Assembly (NCBI RefSeq): GCF_001049895.1
Contig: NZ_CVPE01000005.1
Location: 124,001-188,000 of the forward strand
Direction of reading: 5' to 3'
Source: Rubeoparvulum massiliense
GTDB lineage: Bacteria > Bacillota > Bacilli > Rubeoparvulales > Rubeoparvulaceae
Length of the DNA stretch: 64,000 nucleotides
Shown in pieces: positions 18,914 through 27,140 of the stretch. Made by a program: the position numbers and the translations under genes. The notes beneath the pieces were generated by a model, which worked only from the letters and a program-made list of their open reading frames with translations, searched no databases and was not told where the DNA came from. Numbering within the stretch: the stretch's first letter is position 1; every line of letters starts with the position of its first letter.

Positions 18914-21298
18914 TCATCGTTTCAATTTACTCTCCCTTGCCCGCTGTGCAGCTGCTATGAGCAGTTGTCCCAGTGCAAGGCCTCCATCATTGGCAGGAAC
19001 CTGTTCTGGCATATAGACCTGCCAACCTCGTTCCTCACTGCAGTGTAGAAAACGTCTGCGTAGATAGGGGTTCACCATACTCCCTCCACTAAAGAGGACA
19101 GCAGATGCTTCCTTCTCACTCAATTGCTTTCTTCCGTGTTCTAATAAAGCCAAGCCCATCTGTACCACCGTCTCATGGAAGTTCAATGCGACACTTGCTG
19201 AATCTATCCCTTTTTCTATGTCTCGTAGAAGCTCGTGAAGGAGCGCTCCATGATTGATCTGAATCACACCAGGATTGTGAGGATCTGCTTCCAAGATAAA
19301 AGGGTACGGTTCTCCAATCCCATCCTCTTTAACAAGCTCTGATAATTGAACCGCTGCCTCTCCCTCATACTCCGCTTTCGTACAGAGTCCAAGCAATGCA
19401 CTTACAGCGTCGAAGAGTCGTCCACAGGTACCTGCCATGGGCGTGTTGATTCTCCGTTCCACCATATGCTGTAAAATGGGAATCTGTTGAAGATAGGGCT
19501 CCATGGCTGGTAATTGTTCTAGTCGTTGCAGGCCTTCATGTCCAAGCAGCTGTAGCACCATGCCTACTGCATTGCGCCATGGCTCACGAATCGCCTTCTC
19601 CCCACCTGGCAAGGGTGTGGCAGCTAAATGTCCCATCCGTCGAGAATCCCTCGCATCGCCGTATAGAACCTCCATCCCCCAGATCGTTCCATCATCCCCC
19701 CAACCGGTACCATCTAAGACCAGTGCAAGGGCAGGAGCATTGAGCTGATGCTCTGCCATGATACTTACCATATGGGCATGATGATGTTGCACCTGAATAA
19801 GCGGGAGGTGAAACAATTCTGCATCCTTCAACGCTTGTCGTGTCGTGGCATACTCTGGATGCAGATCAGCGACGAGTAATTGAGGGGTTACGCCCATCAA
19901 GCGTTGCAAGCGTTCCTTGCTATGAATAAAGTGTAACAGCATCTCCTGAGAATCAATGTCTCCAATATGACCACCTAGGAAGGCCATCTCCCCTTTACCA
20001 ATGGCAAATACATTCTTCTGATTGCCACCATAGGCAATGATCCCATCAGCATTCCCTGGGACAAAGATAGGATCTGGTGCATAGCCCCGTGAACGACGAA
20101 TCATGACCAATTGTTCATCGACTAAGCGCACCACCGAATCATCGATCTTCTGTAATATTTCCCGATCATGAGTCAAGATACCATCCACAAGAGGTATCAA
20201 GGCTTCCATTGCTTCGGTAAATGTGCTGGATATCGGCAATCCACTCTCATTACCACTGGTCATCACCAAGACCGTCAACTCATCATCAAATAGCAGATGA
20301 TGAAGGGGCGTGTACGGTAGCATCACCCCTAAACTGTTCATATACGGCGCTAGAGAAGGGGGAAAGAGCTCCTTAGCCTCTTCCTTAATCGTAAGAATGG
20401 TAATCGGTGCTTCAATACCTCGTAGTACCTTTTCCTCAGCAGGTGTCACTTCACAATAGCGACGAACCGTCTCCATATCCTTCATCATCACAGCGAAGGG
20501 TTTATGCAGACGATGCTTACCCTCTCGGAGTAGTCGAATGGTCTCCTCGGAAAAAGCATCACAAGCCAGATGATAGCCACCCAGTCCTTTGATCGCTAGG
20601 ATCTTCCCTTCCTTAAGCAAGCGCTTGGTCAGTGAAAGAGGATCTTCCTTCTCCGCTTTCACCCATCCTTGATGCTTGTGATCCACCCAATAAAATTCTA
20701 GGGTTGGCCCACATGCCTCACATGCAATGGGCTGAGCATGATGACGGCGATTATGAGGATCCATATACTCCCCTTCACATGCTGAACACATCGGAAAATC
20801 CACCATCGATGTTAAAGGACGATCATAGGGTAAATCATGAATGATTGTATAGCGTGGCCCACATTGCGTGCAATTAATAAAAGGATAATGATAGCGTCGA
20901 TCATGGGGATCATTCATCTCACGTAAACAATCATCACAGACCGCAGTATCCACTGGAATAAAAATATCTGGAGTTCCTGTATCATCGCTTTTTACAATGG
21001 TGAAATCCGGATACCTTGCTGCTTCTTCCATGGATATTGTCTGTTCATCAAGACGAAGTAGCTGGTAAATTCTCGCGAGACGAGGTGGCTCCTGACGAAT
21101 GGCTGTCTCAAATGTCTCTAGCTGTCGGAGGGTACCGATGGCTAGAATCTTCACCCCTTGCATCCCATTGCTTACCTCACCATGAATGGCCAGACGCTCT
21201 GCTAGTTGAAAAACAAAGGGGCGGAATCCCACCCCCTGCACCCGACCCTTTACTTGGATTCTCCATTGGTATAATTGTTCCATTTGTCGCGAATCCAT
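18914..21298 (-). CDS. hypF: Carbamoyltransferase HypF
   Basis: HypF (about 794 aa) uses carbamoyl phosphate and ATP to carbamoylate HypE. Domains in order: acylphosphatase-like (VKGRVQGVGFRPFVFQLA, residues about 12-95); two zinc fingers (CDDCLREM, CTQCGPR, CSACEGEY, CEACGP); YrdC-like (KGLGGYHLACDA; VMMKD); and the Kae1-like C-terminal part with the metal-binding HHHAHMVS and LVLDGTGWGDDG. The start is ambiguous: ATG at 21298 (GGAG 11 bases away) or GTG at 21307. It overlaps the end of hypB by about 50 bases, which is unusually long but in keeping with tight operon packing. Confidence 0.95.
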   Translation of the reverse strand: MDSRQMEQLYQWRIQVKGRVQGVGFRPFVFQLAERLAIHGEVSNGMQGVKILAIGTLRQLETFETAIRQEPPRLARIYQLLRLDEQTISMEEAARYPDFTIVKSDDTGTPDIFIPVDTAVCDDCLREMNDPHDRRYHYPFINCTQCGPRYTIIHDLPYDRPLTSMVDFPMCSACEGEYMDPHNRRHHAQPIACEACGPTLEFYWVDHKHQGWVKAEKEDPLSLTKRLLKEGKILAIKGLGGYHLACDAFSEETIRLLREGKHRLHKPFAVMMKDMETVRRYCEVTPAEEKVLRGIEAPITILTIKEEAKELFPPSLAPYMNSLGVMLPYTPLHHLLFDDELTVLVMTSGNESGLPISSTFTEAMEALIPLVDGILTHDREILQKIDDSVVRLVDEQLVMIRRSRGYAPDPIFVPGNADGIIAYGGNQKNVFAIGKGEMAFLGGHIGDIDSQEMLLHFIHSKERLQRLMGVTPQLLVADLHPEYATTRQALKDAELFHLPLIQVQHHHAHMVSIMAEHQLNAPALALVLDGTGWGDDGTIWGMEVLYGDARDSRRMGHLAATPLPGGEKAIREPWRNAVGMVLQLLGHEGLQRLEQLPAMEPYLQQIPILQHMVERRINTPMAGTCGRLFDAVSALLGLCTKAEYEGEAAVQLSELVKEDGIGEPYPFILEADPHNPGVIQINHGALLHELLRDIEKGIDSASVALNFHETVVQMGLALLEHGRKQLSEKEASAVLFSGGSMVNPYLRRRFLHCSEERGWQVYMPEQVPANDGGLALGQLLIAAAQRARESKLKR

Positions 21299-21918
21299 TG
21301 ATACCACAGCTCCATTCCTTCCCCAGACCTAGCTGAGATCTCGAAGATTTTGGAATTAGGTTGTAGATTTTTCAAATCGTAATGGGCTCGTTCTACATCA
21401 AAATCGAGATATGGAAGCAAGTCGATCTTATTCAATAATACCAGCTCAGTTCGTCGGAACATCACAGGATACTTAGGAATCTTGTCATTCCCTTCGGGAA
21501 CTGAGAGCACAACCACCTTATGTTCCTGACCAAGGTCATAGCCTGATGGACAGACTAGATTACCCACATTCTCAATAAAAAGTAGATCGATCTCCTCAAG
21601 AGGCAATTGGCTTAGCACATTGGCTACCATCCTTGCATCAAGGTGACAGCCTCCACCTGTATTGATCTGAATCGCTTGTGCTCCCAGCTTCCGAATGCGA
21701 TCCGCATCCATCTCCGTTGCCAAATCCCCTTCAATGACAGCGATACGGAACTCTTTCGCAAGATTTCGTACCGTCTCTTCAATCAATGTGGTCTTCCCTG
21801 CACCAGGAGAGCTCATTAAGTTGATGGCCAGCACTTTATTCTCTTTAAACTGATTGCGATTATAAACCGCAGCCAGATTATTATCCTCCAACACATCTTT
21901 TTCTAATGTAATTTTCAT
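21250..21918 (-). CDS. hypB: Hydrogenase nickel-insertion GTPase HypB
   Basis: HypB (222 aa) is the SIMIBI-class GTPase that inserts nickel together with HypA. Walker A SSPGAGKTTLIEE, IEGDLATEMDA, the nickel/zinc ligands in GGGCHLDARM, FIENVGNLVCP and the base-recognition NKIDLLPY are all seen. The N-terminal nickel-storing His-rich stretch found in some bacteria is absent. The start ATG at 21918 follows GAAGGGAGCTGAGTAGG. It lies 5 bp after hypA. Confidence 0.96.
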   Translation of the reverse strand: MKITLEKDVLEDNNLAAVYNRNQFKENKVLAINLMSSPGAGKTTLIEETVRNLAKEFRIAVIEGDLATEMDADRIRKLGAQAIQINTGGGCHLDARMVANVLSQLPLEEIDLLFIENVGNLVCPSGYDLGQEHKVVVLSVPEGNDKIPKYPVMFRRTELVLLNKIDLLPYLDFDVERAHYDLKNLQPNSKIFEISARSGEGMELWYQWIRDKWNNYTNGESK

Positions 21919-21923
21919 CCTAC

Positions 21924-22274
21924 TCAGCTCCCTTCATAAGATACAACCTGTAGCTTCTCACCCTTCAACAATTTTCCGCTCGGAAGACCACATTGCGGAC
22001 AGAGAACGATCCCCATTTCTGGTTTAAACTGATGATGACAAACGGTACACTCTGCCCAGCCCTCTTCACGGATAATCTCTAGCACTGCATCAGGAGAGAG
22101 TCCCTCTACGCCTTGATGACGATAGATATCAAACGCCATCTCCAATGATTCTGGCATGGCATTGGAGAATTCTCCAACCAGAAGCACTACTTTTTCCACT
22201 TGGTGAATTCCCTTCTCCTCGGCGTTGGTTAAGATAATATTTAAAGTATCAGCCATGAGAGACATTTCATGCAC
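21924..22274 (-). CDS. hypA: Hydrogenase nickel chaperone HypA
   Basis: HypA (116 aa) delivers nickel to the large subunit with HypB. The nickel site is the N-terminal MHE and the zinc site is CTVC...CPQC (about residues 75-95). Three in-frame starts are clustered (GTG 22283, ATG 22277, GTG 22274). The GTG at 22274 is preferred because it puts His at position 2, as the nickel site requires, and lies 8 bases from GAGGAG. The ATG one codon earlier would give MVHEMS. It is nearly contiguous with the small Cys4 protein gene upstream. Confidence 0.93.
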   Translation of the reverse strand: MHEMSLMADTLNIILTNAEEKGIHQVEKVVLLVGEFSNAMPESLEMAFDIYRHQGVEGLSPDAVLEIIREEGWAECTVCHHQFKPEMGIVLCPQCGLPSGKLLKGEKLQVVSYEGS

Positions 22275-22279
22275 CATGC

Positions 22280-22708
22280 TCACTCCTCAATATAAATATA
22301 TACGAAACCATCCTTCTCCTGAACATGATACGCCTCGAGAAGGAGTTGACGTTCCTCCGCCTTCTCTGTAGATGATCCAAGCGTATATTCACGCTGACAA
22401 AGTGGACAGAAAAAGGTTTGCCGAAAAGAAGCCCATTGAATCAAGGTATTACAGTGTTGGCAGATCGCCTTCACTCCCTTTAGTTTACCCCCTTGAGGAT
22501 AAATATAGTAGGGCTTTCCCCCTGCATAAACCATTTTCGGTTGATTTTGAAAATGCTCAATAGGGCCGACCTTAATAGGCCGACCCATGAGCAACTCTTC
22601 AACACGATCCACTTTCTCTAGTTTCTCTTCAAGCGCTGGTTCGAAGATTTCATATACGGTTTCAAACAATCCCCGCTTCATCTCTTTGAAAAAATTCCTG
22701 CGGTCCAT
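22280..22708 (-). CDS. Small Cys4 protein of hydrogenase operon (zinc-ribbon or Rieske-like)
   Basis: A 142-aa protein I cannot assign to a named family. It begins MDRRNFFKEMKRG, with a twin-arginine-like RRNFFK but no hydrophobic stretch behind it, then a helical region to about residue 40. The C-terminal half has C83-Q-H-C86 and C101-P-L-C104 spaced 14 residues apart. The surrounding pattern (VKAICQHCNTLIQW, FFCPLCQREYTLG) recalls a Rieske domain in which the second histidine is replaced by Cys, but an ordinary zinc ribbon is equally possible. The ATG at 22708 has GGGGGTACAACA in front; a frame open further upstream overlaps the protease gene and is not convincing. Its place between hyaD and hypA suggests a role in hydrogenase assembly or electron transfer. 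Confidence 0.75.
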   Translation of the reverse strand: MDRRNFFKEMKRGLFETVYEIFEPALEEKLEKVDRVEELLMGRPIKVGPIEHFQNQPKMVYAGGKPYYIYPQGGKLKGVKAICQHCNTLIQWASFRQTFFCPLCQREYTLGSSTEKAEERQLLLEAYHVQEKDGFVYIYIEE

Positions 22709-22725
22709 TGTTGTACCCCCAATTC

Positions 22726-23223
22726 TTACACATTGACGCCCCAACGTTGAAGCCGGTTCTGAATCAATGTCTTCAGTTGAGGAAGCTTCTCCTCCACGAC
22801 GGGAGTAAGTCCAACTTCCCATTCCAAAGAAAGTGGTTGAACTCCCACCATATACATCTCTTCCGGGATTGCTCCGCGCATCGTGGCAAGGGCCAAGACC
22901 TCCATGAAGCTTTGCTGATGTAAGGAGATTTTAACCCCCATATACTTGGGGATCTCTTCCTGCTCCACTTCAATGATGGTGCCTGGCTTCTTTCCTGCAT
23001 TAATGGAATCAATAATAATCAGGTGGGAACTGCGTTCTACAATATCTAAGAGTACAAGGCCATCGGTGGCCCCATCCACCAGCTCCACACGATCTTCAAG
23101 ATGAGACCATTCTTCCATGAGCTGATGGACGAGGTGGACACCGATACCTTCATCGGAGAAAAGAATATTGCCAATCCCGAGGATGGTGATCTTCTTTTCT
23201 GGATTATTTTGATTGGTCATCAT
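22726..23223 (-). CDS. hyaD: Hydrogenase maturation endopeptidase (HyaD/HybD type)
   Basis: This protease (165 aa) cuts the C-terminal peptide off the large subunit once nickel is bound. The HybD-like fold shows GIGNILFSDEGIG with metal-sensing Glu25, a second ligand at about Asp72 (IIIDSI) and His102 (SLHQQSF), at spacings matching the E. coli enzyme. The likely target is the 15-residue tail of the HyaB homologue in this operon. The start ATG at 23223 is weakly supported by AGGAA; ATG 23220 is an alternative. Confidence 0.94.
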   Translation of the reverse strand: MMTNQNNPEKKITILGIGNILFSDEGIGVHLVHQLMEEWSHLEDRVELVDGATDGLVLLDIVERSSHLIIIDSINAGKKPGTIIEVEQEEIPKYMGVKISLHQQSFMEVLALATMRGAIPEEMYMVGVQPLSLEWEVGLTPVVEEKLPQLKTLIQNRLQRWGVNV

Positions 23224-23243
23224 ATCACGTTCCTACTTTATTC

Positions 23244-23990
23244 TTAGTGCTTCTTACCATGATCATCATGGTGCTCTTGTGGAACCTTGTATCCAGAGAA
23301 AATGGAAGACATGGTACCATCCTTATCCAACCAGTCTTGGCGGAATGCCATATAGATGTGGATAACGGCAAAAATGAGGAATAACCATGCAACCCAGTGA
23401 TGCAAGGAACGTACCACGAAGCTGCCTCCCCATGTCATCAACCAGCCAAAGAGGCTACCAAGAATGGAGGTCTCTAATTGTGGTTCAGCAAGCATGAAGA
23501 ATCCGCTTAAAATCATGATAATACTACCTAAGATGACGAAAACAATATAGCTGGTATAAGCTAAGGCATTATGTCCATAGTGTGGTTCATGTTTACGATC
23601 GATGAATAGATAGAACTTCAACATCTGGAATAAATTCTTCCAGTACTCTTTTTTATGAATATGGGGGAATGAATGGATATTCCCTTTAATCGCCCAATAA
23701 GATCGGACAAGGAAGCAGATTACAAAGGTGTATGCTGCAAAGAAATGCACGTAACGCATCCAGCCCATTAGCATGGAGTAGTACGCTTCATCACTACCTG
23801 CTTGCCACCATGGATTTCCGATATAGAATCCGGTGAAAGCAAGGATAAAGATACTGATGGCGTTTACCCAGTGGTAGACACGAACAGGGAGCTCCCATAC
23901 ATAGACAGCACCTGTCCGCTTATCCACCTTTACACGACGACGGGGGCTAAGATGCTCTTGGGAACCGAGAACGTCTTCCGCTTTAAACAT
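23244..23990 (-). CDS. hyaC: Ni/Fe-hydrogenase b-type cytochrome subunit
   Basis: Membrane di-haem cytochrome b (248 aa) that anchors the hydrogenase and passes electrons to quinone. There are four main hydrophobic segments (around residues 35-55, 75-100, 140-165 and 185-210), with His residues at membrane borders suited as haem ligands (VYHWVNA, RYVHFFAAY, LHHWVAWLF, VIHIYMAF). The chosen start is the ATG at 23990 with GGTAGGTGAGAGCT in front; the GTG at 23999 directly follows the hyaB stop. The C-terminus is His- and Lys-rich (HHDDHGKKH). Confidence 0.93.
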   Translation of the reverse strand: MFKAEDVLGSQEHLSPRRRVKVDKRTGAVYVWELPVRVYHWVNAISIFILAFTGFYIGNPWWQAGSDEAYYSMLMGWMRYVHFFAAYTFVICFLVRSYWAIKGNIHSFPHIHKKEYWKNLFQMLKFYLFIDRKHEPHYGHNALAYTSYIVFVILGSIIMILSGFFMLAEPQLETSILGSLFGWLMTWGGSFVVRSLHHWVAWLFLIFAVIHIYMAFRQDWLDKDGTMSSIFSGYKVPQEHHDDHGKKH

Positions 23991-23999
23991 AGCTCTCAC

Positions 24000-25712
24000 C
24001 TACCCTATCGTAATTTTGGTGGTTGTTTGATCCTCTAAGTCTGTCATATGAACAGCACATGCCATACATGGGTCGAAGGAGTGAACGGTACGAAGAATTT
24101 CGATTGGTTGTTCCTGATCTGCAATTGGTGTGCCGATTAAGGAAGCTTCGTATGCACTCTTCTGTCCATTGGTTTCAGGTGCAGCATTCCAAGTAGTTGG
24201 TACAACTGCTTGATAATTCTTCACCTTACCATCTTCGATAATGATCCAGTGACCTAAGCCACCGCGTGGAACCTCAGCAAGACCTGCACCTTTGGCACTC
24301 TTTGGCCAGGAGCTTGGTTCCCAGGAGGTGCGATCAAAGGTAACAGTATCGCCAGCCTTAATATTGGCAATTAAGCGATCGTAGTAATCGCGAAGCAATT
24401 GAGCCATGATAACAGCCTCTAACCCACGAGCAGCTGTACGACCTAATGTAGAATGTAGGATGCTCATTGGTAGGTTATGCTTCTTCAAGTTGGTATCAAT
24501 TACATCTACGATTGGGTCCACTTTCTTCGCATATCCAACAAGCATACGCGCCAATGGACCTACTTCCATCATATTGCCTTTCCAAAGAGGTGCCTTCACC
24601 CATGAATATTTATCATTGGTATCCAAGTTCTTATATGGTGCTTTTGGACCTGTATACTTCAACTCAGTTGTACCATCATAGGGGTGAAGATTACCTGTAG
24701 GTTGACCATTATAGGTATACCATGCACGATCAATGGCTTCTGTGATGTGCTCTGGATCATATGGATCGACATCGAACACTTCATTCAAGTTGCCATTTAA
24801 GATGGCACCACGTGGGAAGAGGTAGCTGTCCACATCATGATAGCTATCCGTACCATAATCACCATAGGAGAGGTAATTGTTAATACCGCCACCATAGGTC
24901 CAATCCTTGTAGAAGGATGCAATGGCCATTAGGTCAGGTACATAGACTTGGTTCACGAAATCGGCAGCCATGTCGATGATCTTATCGATATAGGATAAGC
25001 GTTCTGCATTTAATGCATTTTCGCTATGAAGATCGATTGGTGTTGCCATACCACCCACCACAAAGTGTGGATGAGGATTCTTACCACCGATAATCGTATG
25101 AATTTTTACAAGTTCTTTTTGGAAATCCAAGGCTTCTAAGTAGTGAGCAACCGCCATCAAATTAACCTCTGGTGGTAATTTGTATGCGGAGTGACCCCAG
25201 TAGCCATTGGTAAAGATACTCAACTGGCCACTTTCAACCACTGTTTTAATCTTATCTTGAATATCCTTGAAATAGCCTGGTGAAGATTTAGGCCATTTGG
25301 AGATGGATTGTGCAATGCGACTGGTTTCATTCACATCGGCTTTCAATGCACTAACGACGTCAACCCAGTCTAAAGCATGAAGATGGTAGAAGTGCACGAT
25401 GTGGTCATGAACCATTCCTGTTGTTTGCATGATATAACGTAGGTATTCTGCATTCTTAGGAATCTTAATATCTAACGCATCTTCTACTGCACGGAGTGAT
25501 GCCAAAGCATGAAAGTTCGTACATACCCCACAAATCCGTTGGACAAATGCCCACACGTCACGAGGATCCCGATCTTTTACGATCAATTCAATACCACGAA
25601 CCATGGTACCAGCAGTAAAGGCGTTTTTAATTTCACCGTTTTCGATATCCGCTTCAACCCGTAAGTGACCCTCAATCCGGGTAATGGGATCGACAACAAT
25701 ACGTTCTGCCAT
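24000..25712 (-). CDS. hyaB: [NiFe] hydrogenase large subunit
   Basis: Catalytic subunit (570 aa precursor) of a membrane-bound group 1 uptake hydrogenase. The four NiFe ligands are visible: Cys61 and Cys64 in RICGVC, and Cys549 and Cys552 in DPCMACAVH. The 15 residues after His555 are the tail removed by HyaD after nickel insertion. The N-terminal VDPITRIEGHLRVE is the family signature. No Tat signal is present, so it would be exported together with the small subunit. A GGGAGGAAATAAGA ribosome site precedes the ATG. Being complete and surrounded by all maturation genes, it should be functional. Confidence 0.97.
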   Translation of the reverse strand: MAERIVVDPITRIEGHLRVEADIENGEIKNAFTAGTMVRGIELIVKDRDPRDVWAFVQRICGVCTNFHALASLRAVEDALDIKIPKNAEYLRYIMQTTGMVHDHIVHFYHLHALDWVDVVSALKADVNETSRIAQSISKWPKSSPGYFKDIQDKIKTVVESGQLSIFTNGYWGHSAYKLPPEVNLMAVAHYLEALDFQKELVKIHTIIGGKNPHPHFVVGGMATPIDLHSENALNAERLSYIDKIIDMAADFVNQVYVPDLMAIASFYKDWTYGGGINNYLSYGDYGTDSYHDVDSYLFPRGAILNGNLNEVFDVDPYDPEHITEAIDRAWYTYNGQPTGNLHPYDGTTELKYTGPKAPYKNLDTNDKYSWVKAPLWKGNMMEVGPLARMLVGYAKKVDPIVDVIDTNLKKHNLPMSILHSTLGRTAARGLEAVIMAQLLRDYYDRLIANIKAGDTVTFDRTSWEPSSWPKSAKGAGLAEVPRGGLGHWIIIEDGKVKNYQAVVPTTWNAAPETNGQKSAYEASLIGTPIADQEQPIEILRTVHSFDPCMACAVHMTDLEDQTTTKITIG

Positions 25713-25773
25713 TCTTATTTCCTCCCTTTTCCCTCCGTCATGGAACTTTATAATATCCCGTCAGTATACGTCC

Positions 25774-26850
25774 TTATTTCTCTTGCTCTTCCGCTTTTTT
25801 CTCATCATGTTTCTTGAAGCCTGCTGTAATTGCAGCATGACCAGCAACACCTACGAGAGCGGCAGCAGTAACGCCGAGACCAATCTTGTCAGGACTTACT
25901 GTGGTTTGAGTTCCAGGAATACGAGCGGTCCGTTCGAAGAAGTGGTCATTATCCCAGAAATCTTTTTCAGCACAACCGATACATGGATTTCCAGATTGGA
26001 TCGGATAGCTTGTACCACCGTTCCAGCGCATATTAGCACAGGAGTTGTAAGTGGTAGGTCCTTTACAACCTACTTTGTATAAGCAGTAACCTTTTTTTGC
26101 ACCTTCATCATCGAAGGACTCAACGAAGAGACCAGCATCGAAGTATGCACGACGGTTACAGTTATCATGAATACGTTGACCATAGAAGGCCTTTACCCGT
26201 CCAAGATGATCCACTTCAGGTAGTTCATCGAAGGTAATAATATGAGCAAGAACACCCGCCATTACATCAGGTATTGGTGGACATCCAGGTACCTTAAGAA
26301 TTGGTTTACTACTAATTACACGATCAATTGGAATGGCATTGGTGGGATTTGGTTTAGCTGCTTGAATTCCTCCCCAGGCAGCGCAGCTTCCCCAAGCGAT
26401 CACTGCTTTTGCACCTTCTGCAGCTTCGCGCAGTTGGTCAAGAGCAGATTCTCCACCGATACAGCAGAATTCACGATCTGTTGGAACAGCACCTTCAACA
26501 GCAAGGATATAGCGGCCATGATACTTTTCCATCATCGCCTTCTTAGCTGCCTCAGCAGCATGACCAGCTGGAGCAATTAGCGTGTCTTGGTATTCGAGAC
26601 TGATCATATCCAACAAAATCTCTCCGGCCGTTGGATGGTCAGCACGAATAAATGATTCGGTACAGCCTGTACATTCCTGAAAGTTAAGCCAAAGTACTGG
26701 TAACTTTTCCTTTGTTTCCATCGCGTGAACCACTTTGTCTGTAGTAGCAAAGTCGATTCCCATGATGGCTCCCACTGCAGTACATAACTTCATGAAGTCA
26801 CGTCGGGACATGCCCTTTTTCTTTGCAGCTTCGTAAATTGTTTCACTCAT
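25774..26850 (-). CDS. hyaA: [NiFe] hydrogenase small subunit
   Basis: Electron-transfer subunit (358 aa) with three iron-sulfur clusters. A Tat signal (SRRDFMK, residues 15-21) and a C-terminal hydrophobic anchor (about 322-345) place it outside the membrane. Proximal-cluster ligands are Cys60, Cys63, Cys156 and Cys190. The distal cluster uses His228, Cys231, Cys256 and Cys262, and the medial cluster uses Cys271, Cys290 and Cys293. The two extra cysteines of oxygen-tolerant enzymes are glycines here (CTGC, and WGG161 after GSC156), so the proximal cluster should be an ordinary [4Fe-4S]. A GGAGGGAGGAAACATTCC ribosome site precedes the ATG. First gene of the operon, divergent from clpP. Confidence 0.97.
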   Translation of the reverse strand: MSETIYEAAKKKGMSRRDFMKLCTAVGAIMGIDFATTDKVVHAMETKEKLPVLWLNFQECTGCTESFIRADHPTAGEILLDMISLEYQDTLIAPAGHAAEAAKKAMMEKYHGRYILAVEGAVPTDREFCCIGGESALDQLREAAEGAKAVIAWGSCAAWGGIQAAKPNPTNAIPIDRVISSKPILKVPGCPPIPDVMAGVLAHIITFDELPEVDHLGRVKAFYGQRIHDNCNRRAYFDAGLFVESFDDEGAKKGYCLYKVGCKGPTTYNSCANMRWNGGTSYPIQSGNPCIGCAEKDFWDNDHFFERTARIPGTQTTVSPDKIGLGVTAAALVGVAGHAAITAGFKKHDEKKAEEQEK

Positions 26851-26918
26851 GGAATGTTTCCTCCCTCCATCTAACTAAGATACTCTCCTTTTACACTCCC
26901 CCATATGGAGCCATGTTC

Positions 26919-26924
26919 ATTATA
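26919..26924 (-). promoter_or_regulatory. Candidate -10 element of the hydrogenase operon
   Basis: A perfect TATAAT on the minus strand about 70 bp before the small-subunit start. No convincing TTGACA lies 16-18 bp upstream (the position reads TTTATA), which would fit a promoter needing an activator. I found no sigma-54 -24/-12 pair and no clear Fnr box in the 290-bp gap to clpP. Confidence 0.35.
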
Positions 26925-27054
26925 AACCTATTTTATTTATCTATAAAAGGTAACATTATGAAATAACCCAGATTATTTGATAATGTATGAACGTTTTATG
27001 AATTTGTTATATGACAGTTTCTTATAGTATGCAGTAAAATGAACAGAAAATTCG

Positions 27055-27084
27055 TTTGACCTTTTTTGACCTTTGAGTTATGAT
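27055..27084 (+). promoter_or_regulatory. CtsR operator overlapping the clpP promoter
   Basis: TTTGACC-TTT-TTTGACC (27055-27071) is an exact reverse-complement match to the CtsR heptad repeat GGTCAAA-NAN-GGTCAAA. The first heptad contains a -35 TTGACC (27056-27061), and 17 bp later lies -10 TATGAT (27079-27084). CtsR bound here would block polymerase until heat or protein stress inactivates it. Confidence 0.9.
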
Positions 27085-27140
27085 AAGGGTGAAAATTTAT
27101 TAGAGAAGACTGTTATACAGCGATGGGAGGTTGAAGCAAG

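Noticed and set aside
26851-27054. Sigma-54 promoter for the hydrogenase operon, since rpoN is in the window
   Set aside because: No TGGCAC-N5-TTGC pair on the minus strand; a TATAAT is found instead.
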